A stretch of DNA of 52,706 nucleotides, taken from positions 985,254-1,037,959 of the forward strand of contig KE159610.1 in NCBI GenBank assembly GCA_000403295.2. Reading direction: 5' to 3'. Shown piece after piece: positions 8,871-17,254 of this stretch. The stretch comes from Lachnospiraceae bacterium M18-1 (GTDB lineage: Bacteria > Bacillota > Clostridia > Lachnospirales > Lachnospiraceae). The notes beneath the pieces are model-generated. The model had not been told where the DNA came from. It was given only the letters and a program-made list of their open reading frames with translations, and made no database searches. Positions within the stretch are counted from its first letter, which is position 1; every line of letters starts with the position of its first letter. A program made the position numbers and the translations under genes.

Positions 8871-10288
8871 TCAGCGGTCCTGCCCCTGTTCCTTTTCCCG
8901 GTCATTCTGGCGTTCCTCCCCGTATCCCATCAGCCGGTCCACATTGGCTTTTGCGGCCAGCAGTTCCCGCATTTCCTCGCGGGATCGCCGGTACTCGGCA
9001 TAGTCTTTTTTCTTTTCTTCCAACAATGTTGCGTACTCGGCCTGCAAGCTCTTGACGGTGGGCAGCTTCTTGATACCCAAATCGTCAAATGCCTGCTTTG
9101 CCGCCTTGTGGAGCAAAATATCCGCTTCATGTTCCGCTAAAAATTTCTTGGAATATCCCGCCTTGCGGTAGGCCGCATAGACCTCGCGGGTTTTCACATA
9201 ATTGATGATGTGGGTCCGCAGTGTGGCAATCTCCGCCATGCGGGTTTCCGCCGCCTTGATCTGCGCCGACAGCTCATTGTGGCGGGTGGTAGCAGCAGCC
9301 GCTTTTTCTTCCAAGACTGCATATTCCAGCAGGCCATGCTCGGTGAGTAGTTCATTGTCTGCGCCATCTGTTTCAGATTGAATACCTTTGCCCAGCGCGC
9401 GTAGCCAGCGCCTTTTCCGGCCTGCAATTTTGCCTGAATATCCACCAGAAGATTGACCTTGGGCGGCTCTGATTGAACAGCCGCTTTCTTCCTTGGGGTA
9501 TGCTCTTTTTTCCCAGCCAATACCGCCCGTATTTCATCTTCACTGTATCCTTTTCCCAGCTTTCCATCCATGCGGGCAACATTCTTCCAGCCGGGGGCTT
9601 TGAGCCGGATTGCCTGTCCCCGGCGCGACACTTCACATCCCATTTCTGTAAGCAGTTTTAACAGCCCGTCAAAGTCTGCCGGTTTCTGTTCTAATGCCTG
9701 GTCAATCATCACGCGGAGCTGTTCCCGGTGGGAGGGCTTCGCCTGATCCCCCAGCCACTTGTTATAGCTTTTTCCATGCGGTTTTGGGTCCTCTACAATG
9801 GAATAGCCGTTCTCAACGCAGATGGTATCATTCAGCCGCCGGACCGCGCGGGTGCTGCCCCAGAAGTTTCGGAATTTCCGGTCACAGTTCAGATTGACCG
9901 CGTTCCAGATGATGTGATTATGGATATGGGATTTGTCGATATGGGTGCAGACCACAAAGGCGTGATTTCCCTTGGTGAACCGCTTTGCAAACTCCACGCC
10001 CAGCCGGTTGGCTTCTTCCGGGGTAATCTCGCCGGGGACAAAGGACTGCCGGACATGGTAGGCAAGTACATCGTCCGCACCGCGTACCCGTCCAGTGGTG
10101 GAAATGTACTCCCGTTTTAACAGCAGAAACTCGGCGTCGGCTACCCGGCTGTCACACGCAAAGCCGGTGACGAGCCTGCCGTTGTCTGTCTTTTGTGGGT
10201 TGGATACATAGTCAATAATGTCACTGACCGCTTGGCTTTCGGTGCGGCCCTTGCCGATGTGCAGCGGCATGATGCGTGTAGTTGCCAT
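8871..10288 (-). pseudogene. Relaxase (MobA-type, PF03432-like), split by a one-base frameshift
   Basis: Start ATG at 10288 follows AGAGGAGG. The first about 313 residues show a relaxase/mobilization nuclease: N-terminal DIIDYVSNPQK with the candidate nicking Tyr, and a His cluster HIDKSHIHNHIIWN that binds the metal. At about 9346-9350 the frame breaks. The minus strand reads ATGAACTACTCACCGAG, and adding one C after TAC restores NYLTEHGLLEYAV and joins directly to the coiled-coil tail (EEKAAAATTRHNEL onward) that ends at 8871. A repaired protein would be about 472 residues. The catalytic half is intact, so a shortened protein may still be made. The break could be a real mutation or a sequencing error. 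MobC lies upstream on the same strand. Confidence 0.85.
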
Positions 10289-10322
10289 GATGGAATCCTC
10301 CTCTCTGAACTCGTTTCTTTTA

Positions 10323-10351
10323 TTGCAATAAATCCTTTTGGCGGGTATAAT
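10323..10351 (+). promoter_or_regulatory. Sigma-A promoter for the AlbA_2 gene
   Basis: TTGCAA (10323-10328), a 17-bp spacer and TATAAT (10346-10351) lie 40 bp upstream of the start at 10391. It sits in the 102-bp divergent gap between the relaxase start (10288) and this gene. Confidence 0.7.
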
Positions 10352-10390
10352 AAAATAAAAATTTTTCTGCACCTCAAAGGAGTGCCTTTT

Positions 10391-11803
10391 ATGATAGAAA
10401 AATGGATAGCAGAGGCAACGGAATGTGATTTCAAAGTTGCCGTTGAAATTAAAAAACCAAAAAGCTGGCTGAAAAGCGTCAGTGCCTTTTCTAACGGTAT
10501 TGGAGGGACGCTGTTCTTTGGCATTGACGATAATCAGAATACGGTCGGCCTGCCCGACATTCAAGGTGATGCCGAGGCCATCAGCCGCTTTATTAAGGAG
10601 CGGATTACACCCATCCCTCAATTTGTGCTGACCCCGTTTCAGGAAGATGGAAAGGATATGCTTGCCTTAAAAATTCCAGCTGGGACCTCTACACCCTATT
10701 ACTATAAGGCAGACGGTATTATGGAAGCCTACATCCGGGTTGGGAATGAAAGCGTGGCTGCGCCTGATTACATCGTCAACGAACTGATTTTGAAAGGAAC
10801 ACACCGGTCCTTTGACGCGCTGGTGACAGATGCCCCCAGGAAAGATTATAGCTTTACACTGTTGGAAGCAACCTACCTGGAGCGTACAGGACTGCGGATG
10901 GAACTGCCGGACTACTGTTCTTTTGGCCTTGCGGATAAAAATGGGATGCTCACAAATGCCGGAAGGCTGCTGACGGATCAGCGCACTGTTTTTAACTCCC
11001 GGATATTCTGCACCCGCTGGAATGGTTTGGAGAAAGGCTCTATCTTTGATGATGCGCTGGATGACAAGGAGTATGAGGGCAGTCTGATTTATCTCCTGCA
11101 AAGCGGCTGTGAATTTATCCGAAACAACTCCAAAGTCCGTTTCGCAAAAGAAGCGCAGTATCGTGTGGATAAACCTGATTACGCAGAGAGGGCAGTAACC
11201 GAGGCTGTGGTCAATGCCCTGATCCATCGGGATTATATCGTTTTGGGCAGCGAGATTCATATTGATATGTACGATGACCGGGTAGAGATTGTATCGCCAG
11301 GTGGAATGTTCGAGGGTGCGCCTGTTCAGGAATGTGACATCAATACAATCCGCTCTGTACGCCGGAATCCAGTCATTGCAGACTTGTTTCACCGTATGAA
11401 ATATATGGAACGGCGGGGAAGCGGTCTGCGTAAGATCGTAAGTGAAACAGAAAAACTGCCAGGGTATGAAGAATATCTAAAACCGGAGTTTTTCTCAACA
11501 CCATCGGATTTCAGGGTGATTTTGAAAAATGTGAATTACATCATGAGTGGTAGTTCCACACATGAAACCACACATGATACCATACATGACCTTGCTTTGA
11601 CGCAAAAACAGGCTCTTTTATTGGACTTCTGCACCGAGGCCAGAAGCAGGGATGAGATGCAGTCATTTGTTGGGATTACAAACCGCTCTCATTTTAGTAA
11701 GGCTTATTTGAAACCGCTGTTGGCATCTGGGAAACTTAAAATGACCATTCCTGATAAGCCTAAGAGCCGGAGCCAAAAATATATTACAGCAAAAGAGCAA
11801 TAG
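10391..11803 (+). CDS. AlbA_2 domain / HATPase_c_4 putative transcriptional regulator
   Basis: A 470-residue protein; the ATG at 10391 follows AAAGGAG, and the longer upstream reading overlaps the relaxase and is not used. Residues 1-130 are a Schlafen AlbA_2-type nucleic-acid-binding domain (ECDFKVAVEIKK, FSNGIGGTLFFGIDD). Residues about 260-390 carry a GHKL-like ATPase signature (EAVVNALIHRDY, GSEIHIDMYDDRVEIVSPGG, RRGSGLRKI). The last about 80 residues form a winged-helix-like segment. Such proteins (COG2865 group) are common on mobile elements as regulators, but no target is proven. Its strand is opposite to all transfer and partition genes around it, so it is a separate unit, possibly cargo. 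Confidence 0.8.
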   Translation: MIEKWIAEATECDFKVAVEIKKPKSWLKSVSAFSNGIGGTLFFGIDDNQNTVGLPDIQGDAEAISRFIKERITPIPQFVLTPFQEDGKDMLALKIPAGTSTPYYYKADGIMEAYIRVGNESVAAPDYIVNELILKGTHRSFDALVTDAPRKDYSFTLLEATYLERTGLRMELPDYCSFGLADKNGMLTNAGRLLTDQRTVFNSRIFCTRWNGLEKGSIFDDALDDKEYEGSLIYLLQSGCEFIRNNSKVRFAKEAQYRVDKPDYAERAVTEAVVNALIHRDYIVLGSEIHIDMYDDRVEIVSPGGMFEGAPVQECDINTIRSVRRNPVIADLFHRMKYMERRGSGLRKIVSETEKLPGYEEYLKPEFFSTPSDFRVILKNVNYIMSGSSTHETTHDTIHDLALTQKQALLLDFCTEARSRDEMQSFVGITNRSHFSKAYLKPLLASGKLKMTIPDKPKSRSQKYITAKEQ

Positions 11804-11843
11804 GCCAATCCGGGTTGTGGCTGGAATCAGCCGATATTCCGGC

Positions 11844-11895
11844 AAAAAGAAAAAGCGGAGGAAGGCGCGGCGAAGAACGCCGTTCCTCCCTCCGC
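11844..11895 (-). terminator. Rho-independent terminator after mobC
   Basis: On the minus strand an imperfect 18-nt-arm hairpin (GCGGAGGGAGGAA.../...CCTTCCTCCGC, arms 11878-11895 and 11855-11872, loop TTCTT) is followed by TTTTTCTTTTT. It lies 20 bp after the mobC stop and 40 bp after the convergent AlbA_2 gene. Confidence 0.75.
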
Positions 11896-11915
11896 AGATG
11901 GGGTAAACTATCCGG

Positions 11916-12260
11916 TCAGGAGAGCTTGGAAAGCTGGGCCAGTATCTTCTGCACACCCTCCCAAAGCTGTTCCTGCCGCTGGGATATATCTTCCAAATCA
12001 GCGTCATAAACCCGCCCGGTTTCATGCACTTTACGGGTCAGCTGGTTTAAGTTGTTGCTGGAATAGCGCATCAGGGACACCAGCTCCTTCAGCTCCGGCA
12101 AATCCAGCTTTACCACATAGCCGTCCAGCGCCATTTTCCGCAGATAGGCTTCACGGTTGACGGTTCCAAGCTGGGACATTTTCTGCTCAATCAGGGCCAG
12201 CTCCTCCGGGGAAACCCGGAAATTCACCTGTACCTCCCGTTTCCGCTTTGCCGCGCTCAT
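11916..12260 (-). CDS. mobC: MobC-like relaxosome accessory protein
   Basis: A 114-residue protein with the MobC (PF05713) pattern: an N-terminal ribbon-helix-helix-like region (REVQVNFRVSPEELALIEQKM), then NREAYLRKMALDGYVV, and the hallmark LMRYSSNNLNQLTRKVHETGRVYDADL, ending in a helical segment. MobC proteins bind the transfer origin and help the relaxase open it. The start ATG overlaps the stop of the upstream small gene (ATGA), so translation is coupled. The relaxase lies downstream on the same strand, beyond the convergent AlbA_2 gene and a terminator. Intact. Confidence 0.9.
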   Translation of the reverse strand: MSAAKRKREVQVNFRVSPEELALIEQKMSQLGTVNREAYLRKMALDGYVVKLDLPELKELVSLMRYSSNNLNQLTRKVHETGRVYDADLEDISQRQEQLWEGVQKILAQLSKLS

Positions 12261-12478
12261 CGTTCCGGTTCCCGTTTCTTAGGGGCGGCGGGTCTGCGTT
12301 CCGGCGGCTCCTGATAGCCGGTTTCCAGCTTTTCAAAATGGCGGTACACATCGGCCAGCGGAGAGGGGGAATCCAGAAACACCTGGGTCTGAGCATCTGT
12401 CAGTTCCAATACCTCCATCGCCATCACAATATCCTCCTGGATGAGCGTCAGGGTTTTGCTTTCCACTTCATCCTGCAT
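12257..12478 (-). CDS. Small acidic hypothetical protein upstream of mobC
   Basis: A 73-residue protein with AGGAGG ten bases before its ATG. It is acidic in the first 50 residues (QDEVESKTLTLIQEDIVMAMEVLELTD) and ends in a Pro/Arg/Lys tail (PPERRPAAPKKREPER). Its stop overlaps the mobC start. I do not recognise a family. Tight coupling to mobC suggests a role in mobilization or its control (inference). Confidence 0.65.
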   Translation of the reverse strand: MQDEVESKTLTLIQEDIVMAMEVLELTDAQTQVFLDSPSPLADVYRHFEKLETGYQEPPERRPAAPKKREPER

Positions 12479-12520
12479 GGGTGTTTCGCCTCCTCTCTAT
12501 GGATCCTCTTCATGGTTTCT

Positions 12521-12580
12521 CTATCGGAGCAGGCCTTTCCGGTCATAGTACAGCTGGCAGATTGTCTTTTGCTCAGGCAT
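12521..12580 (-). CDS. Possible 19-residue ORF between rep and the mobC operon
   Basis: MPEQKTICQLYYDRKGLLR followed by TAG. The ATG is preceded by AAAGGGG at eight bases. An overlapping frame downstream (ETMKRIHREEAKHP) may be the rest of a once longer gene joined by a frameshift. Too short to be sure. Confidence 0.25.
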   Translation of the reverse strand: MPEQKTICQLYYDRKGLLR

Positions 12581-12632
12581 GGTGCGTGCCCCTTTCTCCC
12601 GGCAGTTCCGGGCAAACAAAAACGGCCTGCTT

Positions 12633-13532
12633 TCAAAAGCCGCCGTACATATCGTGGTTGACCTGTGAGGTGTAATGGTTGCTCATGGTGGTGGGCGCAT
12701 TGAACAGCACCGTCAGGAGGTACTGTTTCATGTTCCGTACCTCGGTGGTGTTCTTTTGCAGGCAGTCCATGACAAACTCGATGTGGGAGCTGTCCAGCTT
12801 CAGGAAGCGGGAACGCACCACCTCATGGGGGAAGTCCGCCCCGGCAATCCGGGTGGTCTTACGCTTCGCGCAGACGGTTTCCACCAGCAGCTCCACAATC
12901 TCGTCCAAGTCCTCCCGGTAGGTCCCAAACCGCTGTTTGAGGCAGTCATACTCGATATTCTCCAAAATCAACTCCCGATAATTTTCCATCTCTGTCAGCG
13001 ACATCGTTTCCCTTCGCTTCGGTTCCGGTGGCTTTGCCGCCGCTTCCCGGAAGGGAATGGAATCGGTAATTGATCCGTCAGTAATTGATTTTTGGGTATT
13101 TAATTTCTCTATATTTATTTGCGTTGGATTTTCCGTTGACGGTTTTCCCGTTGCCGGATTATCCGTTGTCGGAAAACCCGACAACGGTTTTTCCAACAAC
13201 GGTTTTGGGGGCAACGGTTGGGCGGGTGGCTCCTCTGTTACCGGACGCTCATAAATCACATACTCGTTGGCGCTGAACTTTCCGCCTGCATCGGTGGTCT
13301 GGCGGCGCTTGATGTACCCCGCCTTTTCCAGCTCCTTGACTGCGGAGCGGATCGCGTCCTTGCTTTCCCGGTTAATAACAGCCAGGCCGGAAAGGGTATA
13401 GTCCCAATCCTCCGGCAGCGAGAGCATCTGGGACAGCAGGCCCTTTGCTTTCAGGCTCAGGCTCTTGTCCCGCAGATGATAGTTGCTCATAACGGTGTAT
13501 CCCTGTGTGCGTTCTACGCGAAAAACGGCCAT
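12633..13532 (-). CDS. RepA_N-like replication initiator with C-terminal DUF6017-type region
   Basis: A 299-residue protein starting at ATG 13532 after AAAGGAG; the longer reading upstream lacks a ribosome site. Residues 1-95 match the winged-helix N-terminus of plasmid initiators and replisome organisers (YHLRDKSLSLKAKGLLSQMLSLPEDWDYTLSGL, KELEKAGYIKRRQ). Residues about 105-150 are a Pro-rich linker made of five-residue repeats. The C-terminal 120 residues (MENYRELILENIEYDCLKQRFGTYREDLDEIVELLVE) resemble the region named DUF6017. The repeat linker DNA forms an iteron-like array at 13133-13217. Together with ParAB downstream of the same control region this makes the module plasmid-like. Function as initiator is inferred from the family. 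Confidence 0.8.
   Translation of the reverse strand: MAVFRVERTQGYTVMSNYHLRDKSLSLKAKGLLSQMLSLPEDWDYTLSGLAVINRESKDAIRSAVKELEKAGYIKRRQTTDAGGKFSANEYVIYERPVTEEPPAQPLPPKPLLEKPLSGFPTTDNPATGKPSTENPTQINIEKLNTQKSITDGSITDSIPFREAAAKPPEPKRRETMSLTEMENYRELILENIEYDCLKQRFGTYREDLDEIVELLVETVCAKRKTTRIAGADFPHEVVRSRFLKLDSSHIEFVMDCLQKNTTEVRNMKQYLLTVLFNAPTTMSNHYTSQVNHDMYGGF
13133..13217. repeat. Iteron-like array inside the rep gene, candidate replication origin
   Basis: Six related 10-mers sit at exact 15-bp intervals: CCGTTGACGG (13133), CCGTTGCCGG (13148), CCGTTGTCGG (13163), then in inverted form CCGACAACGG (13178), CCAACAACGG (13193) and GGGGCAACGG (13208). The two central copies form a perfect 10-bp-arm palindrome with a 5-nt loop. 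The period equals five codons and encodes the Pro-rich linker repeats. RepA_N plasmids are known to carry their origin repeats within the rep gene, so this is a good origin candidate. Confidence 0.6.
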
Positions 13533-13599
13533 TTTCTGCACTCCTTTCGTTTCCCAGGGCATGAAAAAAGCCACAATCCTGTAAAAAGAATTGCGGCGT

Positions 13600-13785
13600 T
13601 CATTTGCTGGCTGACTTCTGCCTGTACCGGTGAAAAAACGGCGGCATGGGCGGTTTGTCAAACAGGCTCTCTAACTGCGGAAACGGCAGGGTTTGAAAAA
13701 TCCGGTCAATCTCAATAGTTTCCATGTTTCGCTGGGAGCGGCAGTCCTCCCGGATGGCTTCTCTGATTTCCTTAACGGTACACAT
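13600..13785 (-). CDS. Small hypothetical protein between parB-side genes and rep
   Basis: A 61-residue protein (MCTVKEIREAIREDCRSQRN..., ending HRYRQKSASK). The ATG at 13785 is preferred because AAGGA lies six bases before it; an in-frame ATG at 13791 is too close to that site. Charged and helical at the N-terminus, with a Pro-rich middle (FDKPPMPPFFHRY). No family recognised. It sits in the same-strand series between the DUF5720-like gene and rep. Confidence 0.5.
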   Translation of the reverse strand: MCTVKEIREAIREDCRSQRNMETIEIDRIFQTLPFPQLESLFDKPPMPPFFHRYRQKSASK

Positions 13786-13814
13786 ACTCATTCCTTCCTC
13801 TCAATTTGTCGGGT

Positions 13815-14090
13815 TTACGGGTGACGTTTCTTTTTGGGCTTGAAGTCCAGGATATGCCCCTCAATGACGCGGGCATACCGCTTGATTTTGATGTCCCGGC
13901 GTGTTTGGCTGGTAAGAGCGGCCTGATACCCGTCCTCGTCCAGAAACAGGCGCATTTCATCGCCGGGTGCGCCGTAGCCGGTACGGGACCGCAGAACGGA
14001 AAACTCCACCATCCAGCGGGTCTTATCCTGAAACCGTTCCACAGCCAGTATGTTGTGGCCCTTTAACTCTCTGGCGGCAATATCTCTCAT
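13815..14090 (-). CDS. DUF5720-like small protein
   Basis: A 91-residue protein starting at ATG 14090 after AAAGGAG. The core (RELKGHNILAVERFQDKTRWMVEFSVLRS, then GAPGDEMRLFLDEDGYQAAL, then IKRYARVIEG) resembles small mobile-element proteins that I associate with DUF5720 (assignment tentative). A clear homologue lies at 30049-30369 in the second element (shared MVEF/MLEF, GxPGDxxRLFLxxxGY, YARV). It follows parB within 12 bp, so it belongs to the partition operon. Its function is unknown. Confidence 0.65.
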   Translation of the reverse strand: MRDIAARELKGHNILAVERFQDKTRWMVEFSVLRSRTGYGAPGDEMRLFLDEDGYQAALTSQTRRDIKIKRYARVIEGHILDFKPKKKRHP

Positions 14091-14101
14091 AGGCACTCCT
14101 T

Positions 14102-15031
14102 TCAGCGTTCCTGATCTCTCTGGCGCTTTTTCTGCCACTGTTCCAGCAGTTTGATGATGGTTTCCTGCATCCGGGCCGGGGTGTAGCTTTTGGGGAAATA
14201 CTTGCGGAGCGTGTCAGAAGAAAAGCTCACTTTGTCTAAATCACTTTTCTTTTCCTCGCCCATAATCGCCCGCATTACATCTATGGATAAATGCCCCTCC
14301 TGACTGAATTTTTTGAGCCGCTGGGCCTGGGAAAGAGAGGGGGTAGCCTGTTCGCTGTCCATAGCGTCCAGAAGCTGTGTTTGTTCTTCTTTTTTAAGAA
14401 AGGACAGCTCATAGGCCGGGTTCAGGGCAATTTTCTTTTCGTCCACCATATTCAGCAGTTCGGGAATCAGTTCAGTCAGGCGGATATAGCGTTGCACCTG
14501 CCTTTGACTTTCACCAGCTTGATTTGCAACAAGCTGAATAGAAGTGCTGGACTTCTCGCCAACTTGGCGAGAAGTTAAATCCGACCGTTCTCCTTGATGT
14601 TTGATGGCCTCTAATTTCATTTTGTAGGCAAAGGCCCTCTCGCTGGGGAGCAGGCTTTCCCGCTGCAAGTTGCTGTCAACCATAATAATCGTGGCGGCGT
14701 CATCGTCCAAGTCCCGGACAATCACCGGCATGGTTTCTTTCTCTGCCAGTTCGCTGGCCCGATGCCGCCTGTGTCCGGCTACCAGCTCATAGCCGCCCTC
14801 CGGGTCAGGACGGGCGATAGCAGGAACCAGAACACCGTACTGCCGGATGCTGTCCGCTGTTTCCATCATGGCATCATCATCTTTGACTTTGAATGGGTGG
14901 CCCTTGAACGAGTGCAGCTCGCTTAAAGGAATTTCTACCACCTTTTCCCGCCCCGCGTCGGCGCGGCTTTCCTCGGTGGAAAACAGATCATCGACCGATG
15001 CCAGCTCTACTTTTTTCGCGCTGCTTTTCAA
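14102..15031 (-). CDS. parB: ParB-family partition protein
   Basis: A 309-residue protein starting at TTG 15031 after AAGGAGG. Residues about 30-115 form the ParB/Srx domain: VVEIPLSELHSFKGHPFKV, the GYELVAGHRRHRASELA signature (GxRRxxA box) and MVDSNLQRESLLPSERAFAYKMKLE. A helix-turn-helix follows (SSTSIQLVANQAGESQRQVQRYIRL) and then a dimerisation tail. It binds centromere sites and, with ParA, segregates the element. The start lies 44 bp inside the parA end, so expression is coupled. A 25-bp palindrome within its own coding DNA (14551-14575) could be a binding site. Confidence 0.93.
   Translation of the reverse strand: MKSSAKKVELASVDDLFSTEESRADAGREKVVEIPLSELHSFKGHPFKVKDDDAMMETADSIRQYGVLVPAIARPDPEGGYELVAGHRRHRASELAEKETMPVIVRDLDDDAATIIMVDSNLQRESLLPSERAFAYKMKLEAIKHQGERSDLTSRQVGEKSSTSIQLVANQAGESQRQVQRYIRLTELIPELLNMVDEKKIALNPAYELSFLKKEEQTQLLDAMDSEQATPSLSQAQRLKKFSQEGHLSIDVMRAIMGEEKKSDLDKVSFSSDTLRKYFPKSYTPARMQETIIKLLEQWQKKRQRDQER
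14551..14575. promoter_or_regulatory. 25-bp palindrome inside parB, candidate ParB site
   Basis: ACTTCTCGCCAA, one base, then TTGGCGAGAAGT: two perfect 12-bp arms within the parB coding sequence, just before the DNA-binding helix codons. Centromere sites inside or beside parB are known in other systems. No second copy was noticed in the window. Confidence 0.4.
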
Positions 15032-15809
15032 GTTTCAACACCTCCTTAGTCAGATTTGCGTAGCCCTCCGCCACTTTGCCGCGGGGGTCATGGGCGAAAA
15101 TGCTCTTGCCCTCCGCGCTGGTTTCCTTTGCCCGGACAGAATGGGGAATCTCGGTTCCGAACACCTTGATTTTGCTGCCGTAGGTTTCCCGCAGCAGGGC
15201 GGCAATCTCTTTGGCGAAGTTGGTGCGGTTGTCCACCATCGTCAGCAGAATACCGTCTATTTGCAGTTTCGGGTTGATCTGCCGCTTGACCTTGTTCACC
15301 GTAGAGAGCAGCTGTTCCAGCCCTTTGGCGGGCAGATACTCCGCCTGGACGGGGATTATGATCCGGTTGGCGGCGGCCAGGGCGTTGACGGTGAGCATAC
15401 CCAGGGAGGGCTGGCAGTCTATGAGGATATGGGAATACTGCCCCTTTACACTGTCCAGGTACTGCCGCAGAATCGTTTCCCGGCTCATAGCGTTTACCAG
15501 CGATACCTCCATACCGGAGAGCTGAATATCCGCTGGCATCAGGTCCACGCCCTCCGGGTGGTGCAGAATCCCCTCGCCGGGGCGGACCGGCTGATCGGTC
15601 AGGATACGGCCCATCGCATCAGAGAGGGTAAAGGGCAGCTTATCCGGCTGGGGATTGCCCAGGCTGATGGTCAGGCTCCCCTGCGGGTCCCCGTCAATGA
15701 GAAGCACTTTCTTTCCGGCCTGCGCCAGTCCTATCCCTAAGTTGGCACAGGTTGTGGTCTTGCCCACACCTCCCTTTTGGTTGGCGATGGCGATGATTTG
15801 CGTGTTCAA
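14988..15809 (-). CDS. parA: ParA-family partition ATPase
   Basis: A 273-residue protein starting at TTG 15809 after GAGGTGAT. It shows the deviant Walker A (ANQKGGVGKTTTCANLG), Walker A' (LLIDGDPQGSLTISLG), Walker B (ILIDCQPSLGMLTVNAL) and VQAEYLPAKGLEQLL, all standard for ParA/Soj proteins without an N-terminal regulator domain. It forms a nucleoid-bound ATPase that positions ParB-bound DNA. It is first in the operon parA-parB-DUF5720-like, behind a hairpin that looks like a terminator (15835-15872). Confidence 0.95.
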   Translation of the reverse strand: MNTQIIAIANQKGGVGKTTTCANLGIGLAQAGKKVLLIDGDPQGSLTISLGNPQPDKLPFTLSDAMGRILTDQPVRPGEGILHHPEGVDLMPADIQLSGMEVSLVNAMSRETILRQYLDSVKGQYSHILIDCQPSLGMLTVNALAAANRIIIPVQAEYLPAKGLEQLLSTVNKVKRQINPKLQIDGILLTMVDNRTNFAKEIAALLRETYGSKIKVFGTEIPHSVRAKETSAEGKSIFAHDPRGKVAEGYANLTKEVLKLEKQREKSRAGIGR

Positions 15810-15834
15810 GATAATCACCTCGTTTCTTGGTATG

Positions 15835-15872
15835 AAAAAAGGGAGAATGTGACCGGAATCAACATTCTCCCT
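15835..15872 (-). terminator. Terminator/attenuator hairpin in the parA leader
   Basis: On the minus strand GGGAGAATGT and ACATTCTCCC (15862-15871 and 15841-15850) form a perfect 10-bp stem, extendable by two T:A pairs, with an 11-nt loop, followed by six Ts. The T run ends 26 bp before the parA start. It either ends transcription coming from upstream or regulates parA by attenuation. Confidence 0.7.
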
Positions 15873-15997
15873 TAGAAACGATATGTGATTGTGCAATAAT
15901 CTGTCTTTTGTGAGGTTAGCTTTTGAGAGCCATCTCGCCGCAAACCCGCATGAATACTGGATTTTTGCCTGTTTGCTTTCCCTTTCCCCAATAACCT

Positions 15998-17254
15998 GTG
16001 TTCAACGATTTTTACGCACGGGATATCTCAAAGAAAATCCGCAGCACCATGACCACGAAGGCGAGGGCGGGCATCTACCACAGCACGGTGCCGCCGTTCG
16101 GCTACCGGAAATCGCCGGAGGACAGCCACAAGCTGGTACCGGATGCGGAAACAGCGCCGATTGTACGGCGTATGTATGAGCTTGCCGTGCAGGGCAAAGG
16201 CTACAAGGCAATCGGCAACGTGCTGAAAAATGAACGCATACCGATACCCGCATACTGGCACCATGTAAGGGGCGAGCGGACGTGGACACGCTTCAAGGGC
16301 GAGGGCGACATATCCAACTATATCTGGAATGAAACAACGATAAAGTGGATACTCTCGCACGAGGTCTACATCGGGAGCCTTGTGGCGCAGAAGCAGTCAA
16401 AGCTGTTCAAGGTCGGCAAGAACTATGTGAAGCCCAAAGACGAGTGGGTGGTGGTAAAGGACATTTTTGAGCCGATTGTTGACCTGGAACTGTGGGAGCG
16501 TGTGCAGGAAGTCAACGGGAAGCGCAGGCGGATGTGCAAGGCAAAAAGGGAGCCGAGTATCTTTTCCGGCATTGCCTACTGCCCGGACTGCGGCAGGCGC
16601 ATTTCATTCTTCCCGGAAAAGACGAGCAAGAGCAACCCGGAAAAGACCTATTTCGGCTCATGCCAGAACTACAAGGCGAACGGGCCGGACGGATGCACGC
16701 CGCACCGCATCAAGGAGCAGGACTTGTATGACATTGTTCTGAAGGACATCAGGGAATGGGCGTCAATGGCACTTGCGGACGAGCAGGCAGTCCTTGAAAA
16801 AGTTATGGAACAGCAACAGGTGAACAGTACTGTTGATTACGGTTTGGTTGAAGGGAAGAAGCGAACCATAGGGAAAAGGCTTGAGGAGATTGATAAAGTC
16901 ATAAGCAGGCTGTATGAGGATTACGCACTCGGCAGGCTTGCAGGGGCAAGCATAGACAATCTTCTGCCAAAGTACCAGAGGGAACAGGAAGAACTTAAAA
17001 AACAGCTTTCCGCATTGCAGGAGCAGTCGGCAGAGCATGACGCTACAGAGCAGAATGCGGGGAAGTGGATAAGCCTGATCCGGCAGTACAGTGACCTGAA
17101 GGAATTAAATTCTTGTATCATCAATGAACTTATCACAAAGATTTTAGTGGGCGACAAACGCCGGGTAAATGGTGAGAAAGTTCAGTCTATCGAAATCCAT
17201 TACCGTTTCATCGGAAATCTGACCGACAGCGGGAATGGGGAAACAATTCAATAA
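15998..17254 (+). pseudogene. Large serine recombinase, catalytic N-terminus missing
   Basis: The open frame (GTG at 15998) begins in the middle of the protein at VFNDFYARDISKKIRSTM, which normally follows the catalytic domain by about 130-150 residues. A TAA lies in frame at 15992-15994 and no catalytic-domain sequence is seen upstream in any frame. What remains is the recombinase domain (FGYRKSPEDSHKLVPDAETAPIVRRMYELA), the zinc ribbon (YCPDCGRRISFF ... CQNYKANGPDGC) and the coiled-coil C-terminus (KRTIGKRLEEIDKVISRLYEDY). The nucleophilic Ser is absent, so it cannot recombine. It lies at the boundary between two elements and ends next to a broken methyltransferase gene, as expected for an integrase at the end of its own element. 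Confidence 0.88.

Noticed and set aside
10667..11392. A 241-residue minus-strand ORF opposite the AlbA_2 gene
   Set aside because: Shadow frame; the plus strand has domain motifs, promoter and ribosome site.
15872..15997. Frameshifted rather than missing N-terminus of the serine recombinase
   Set aside because: Only about 126 bp lie before the parA leader hairpin and none of the three frames resembles the catalytic domain.
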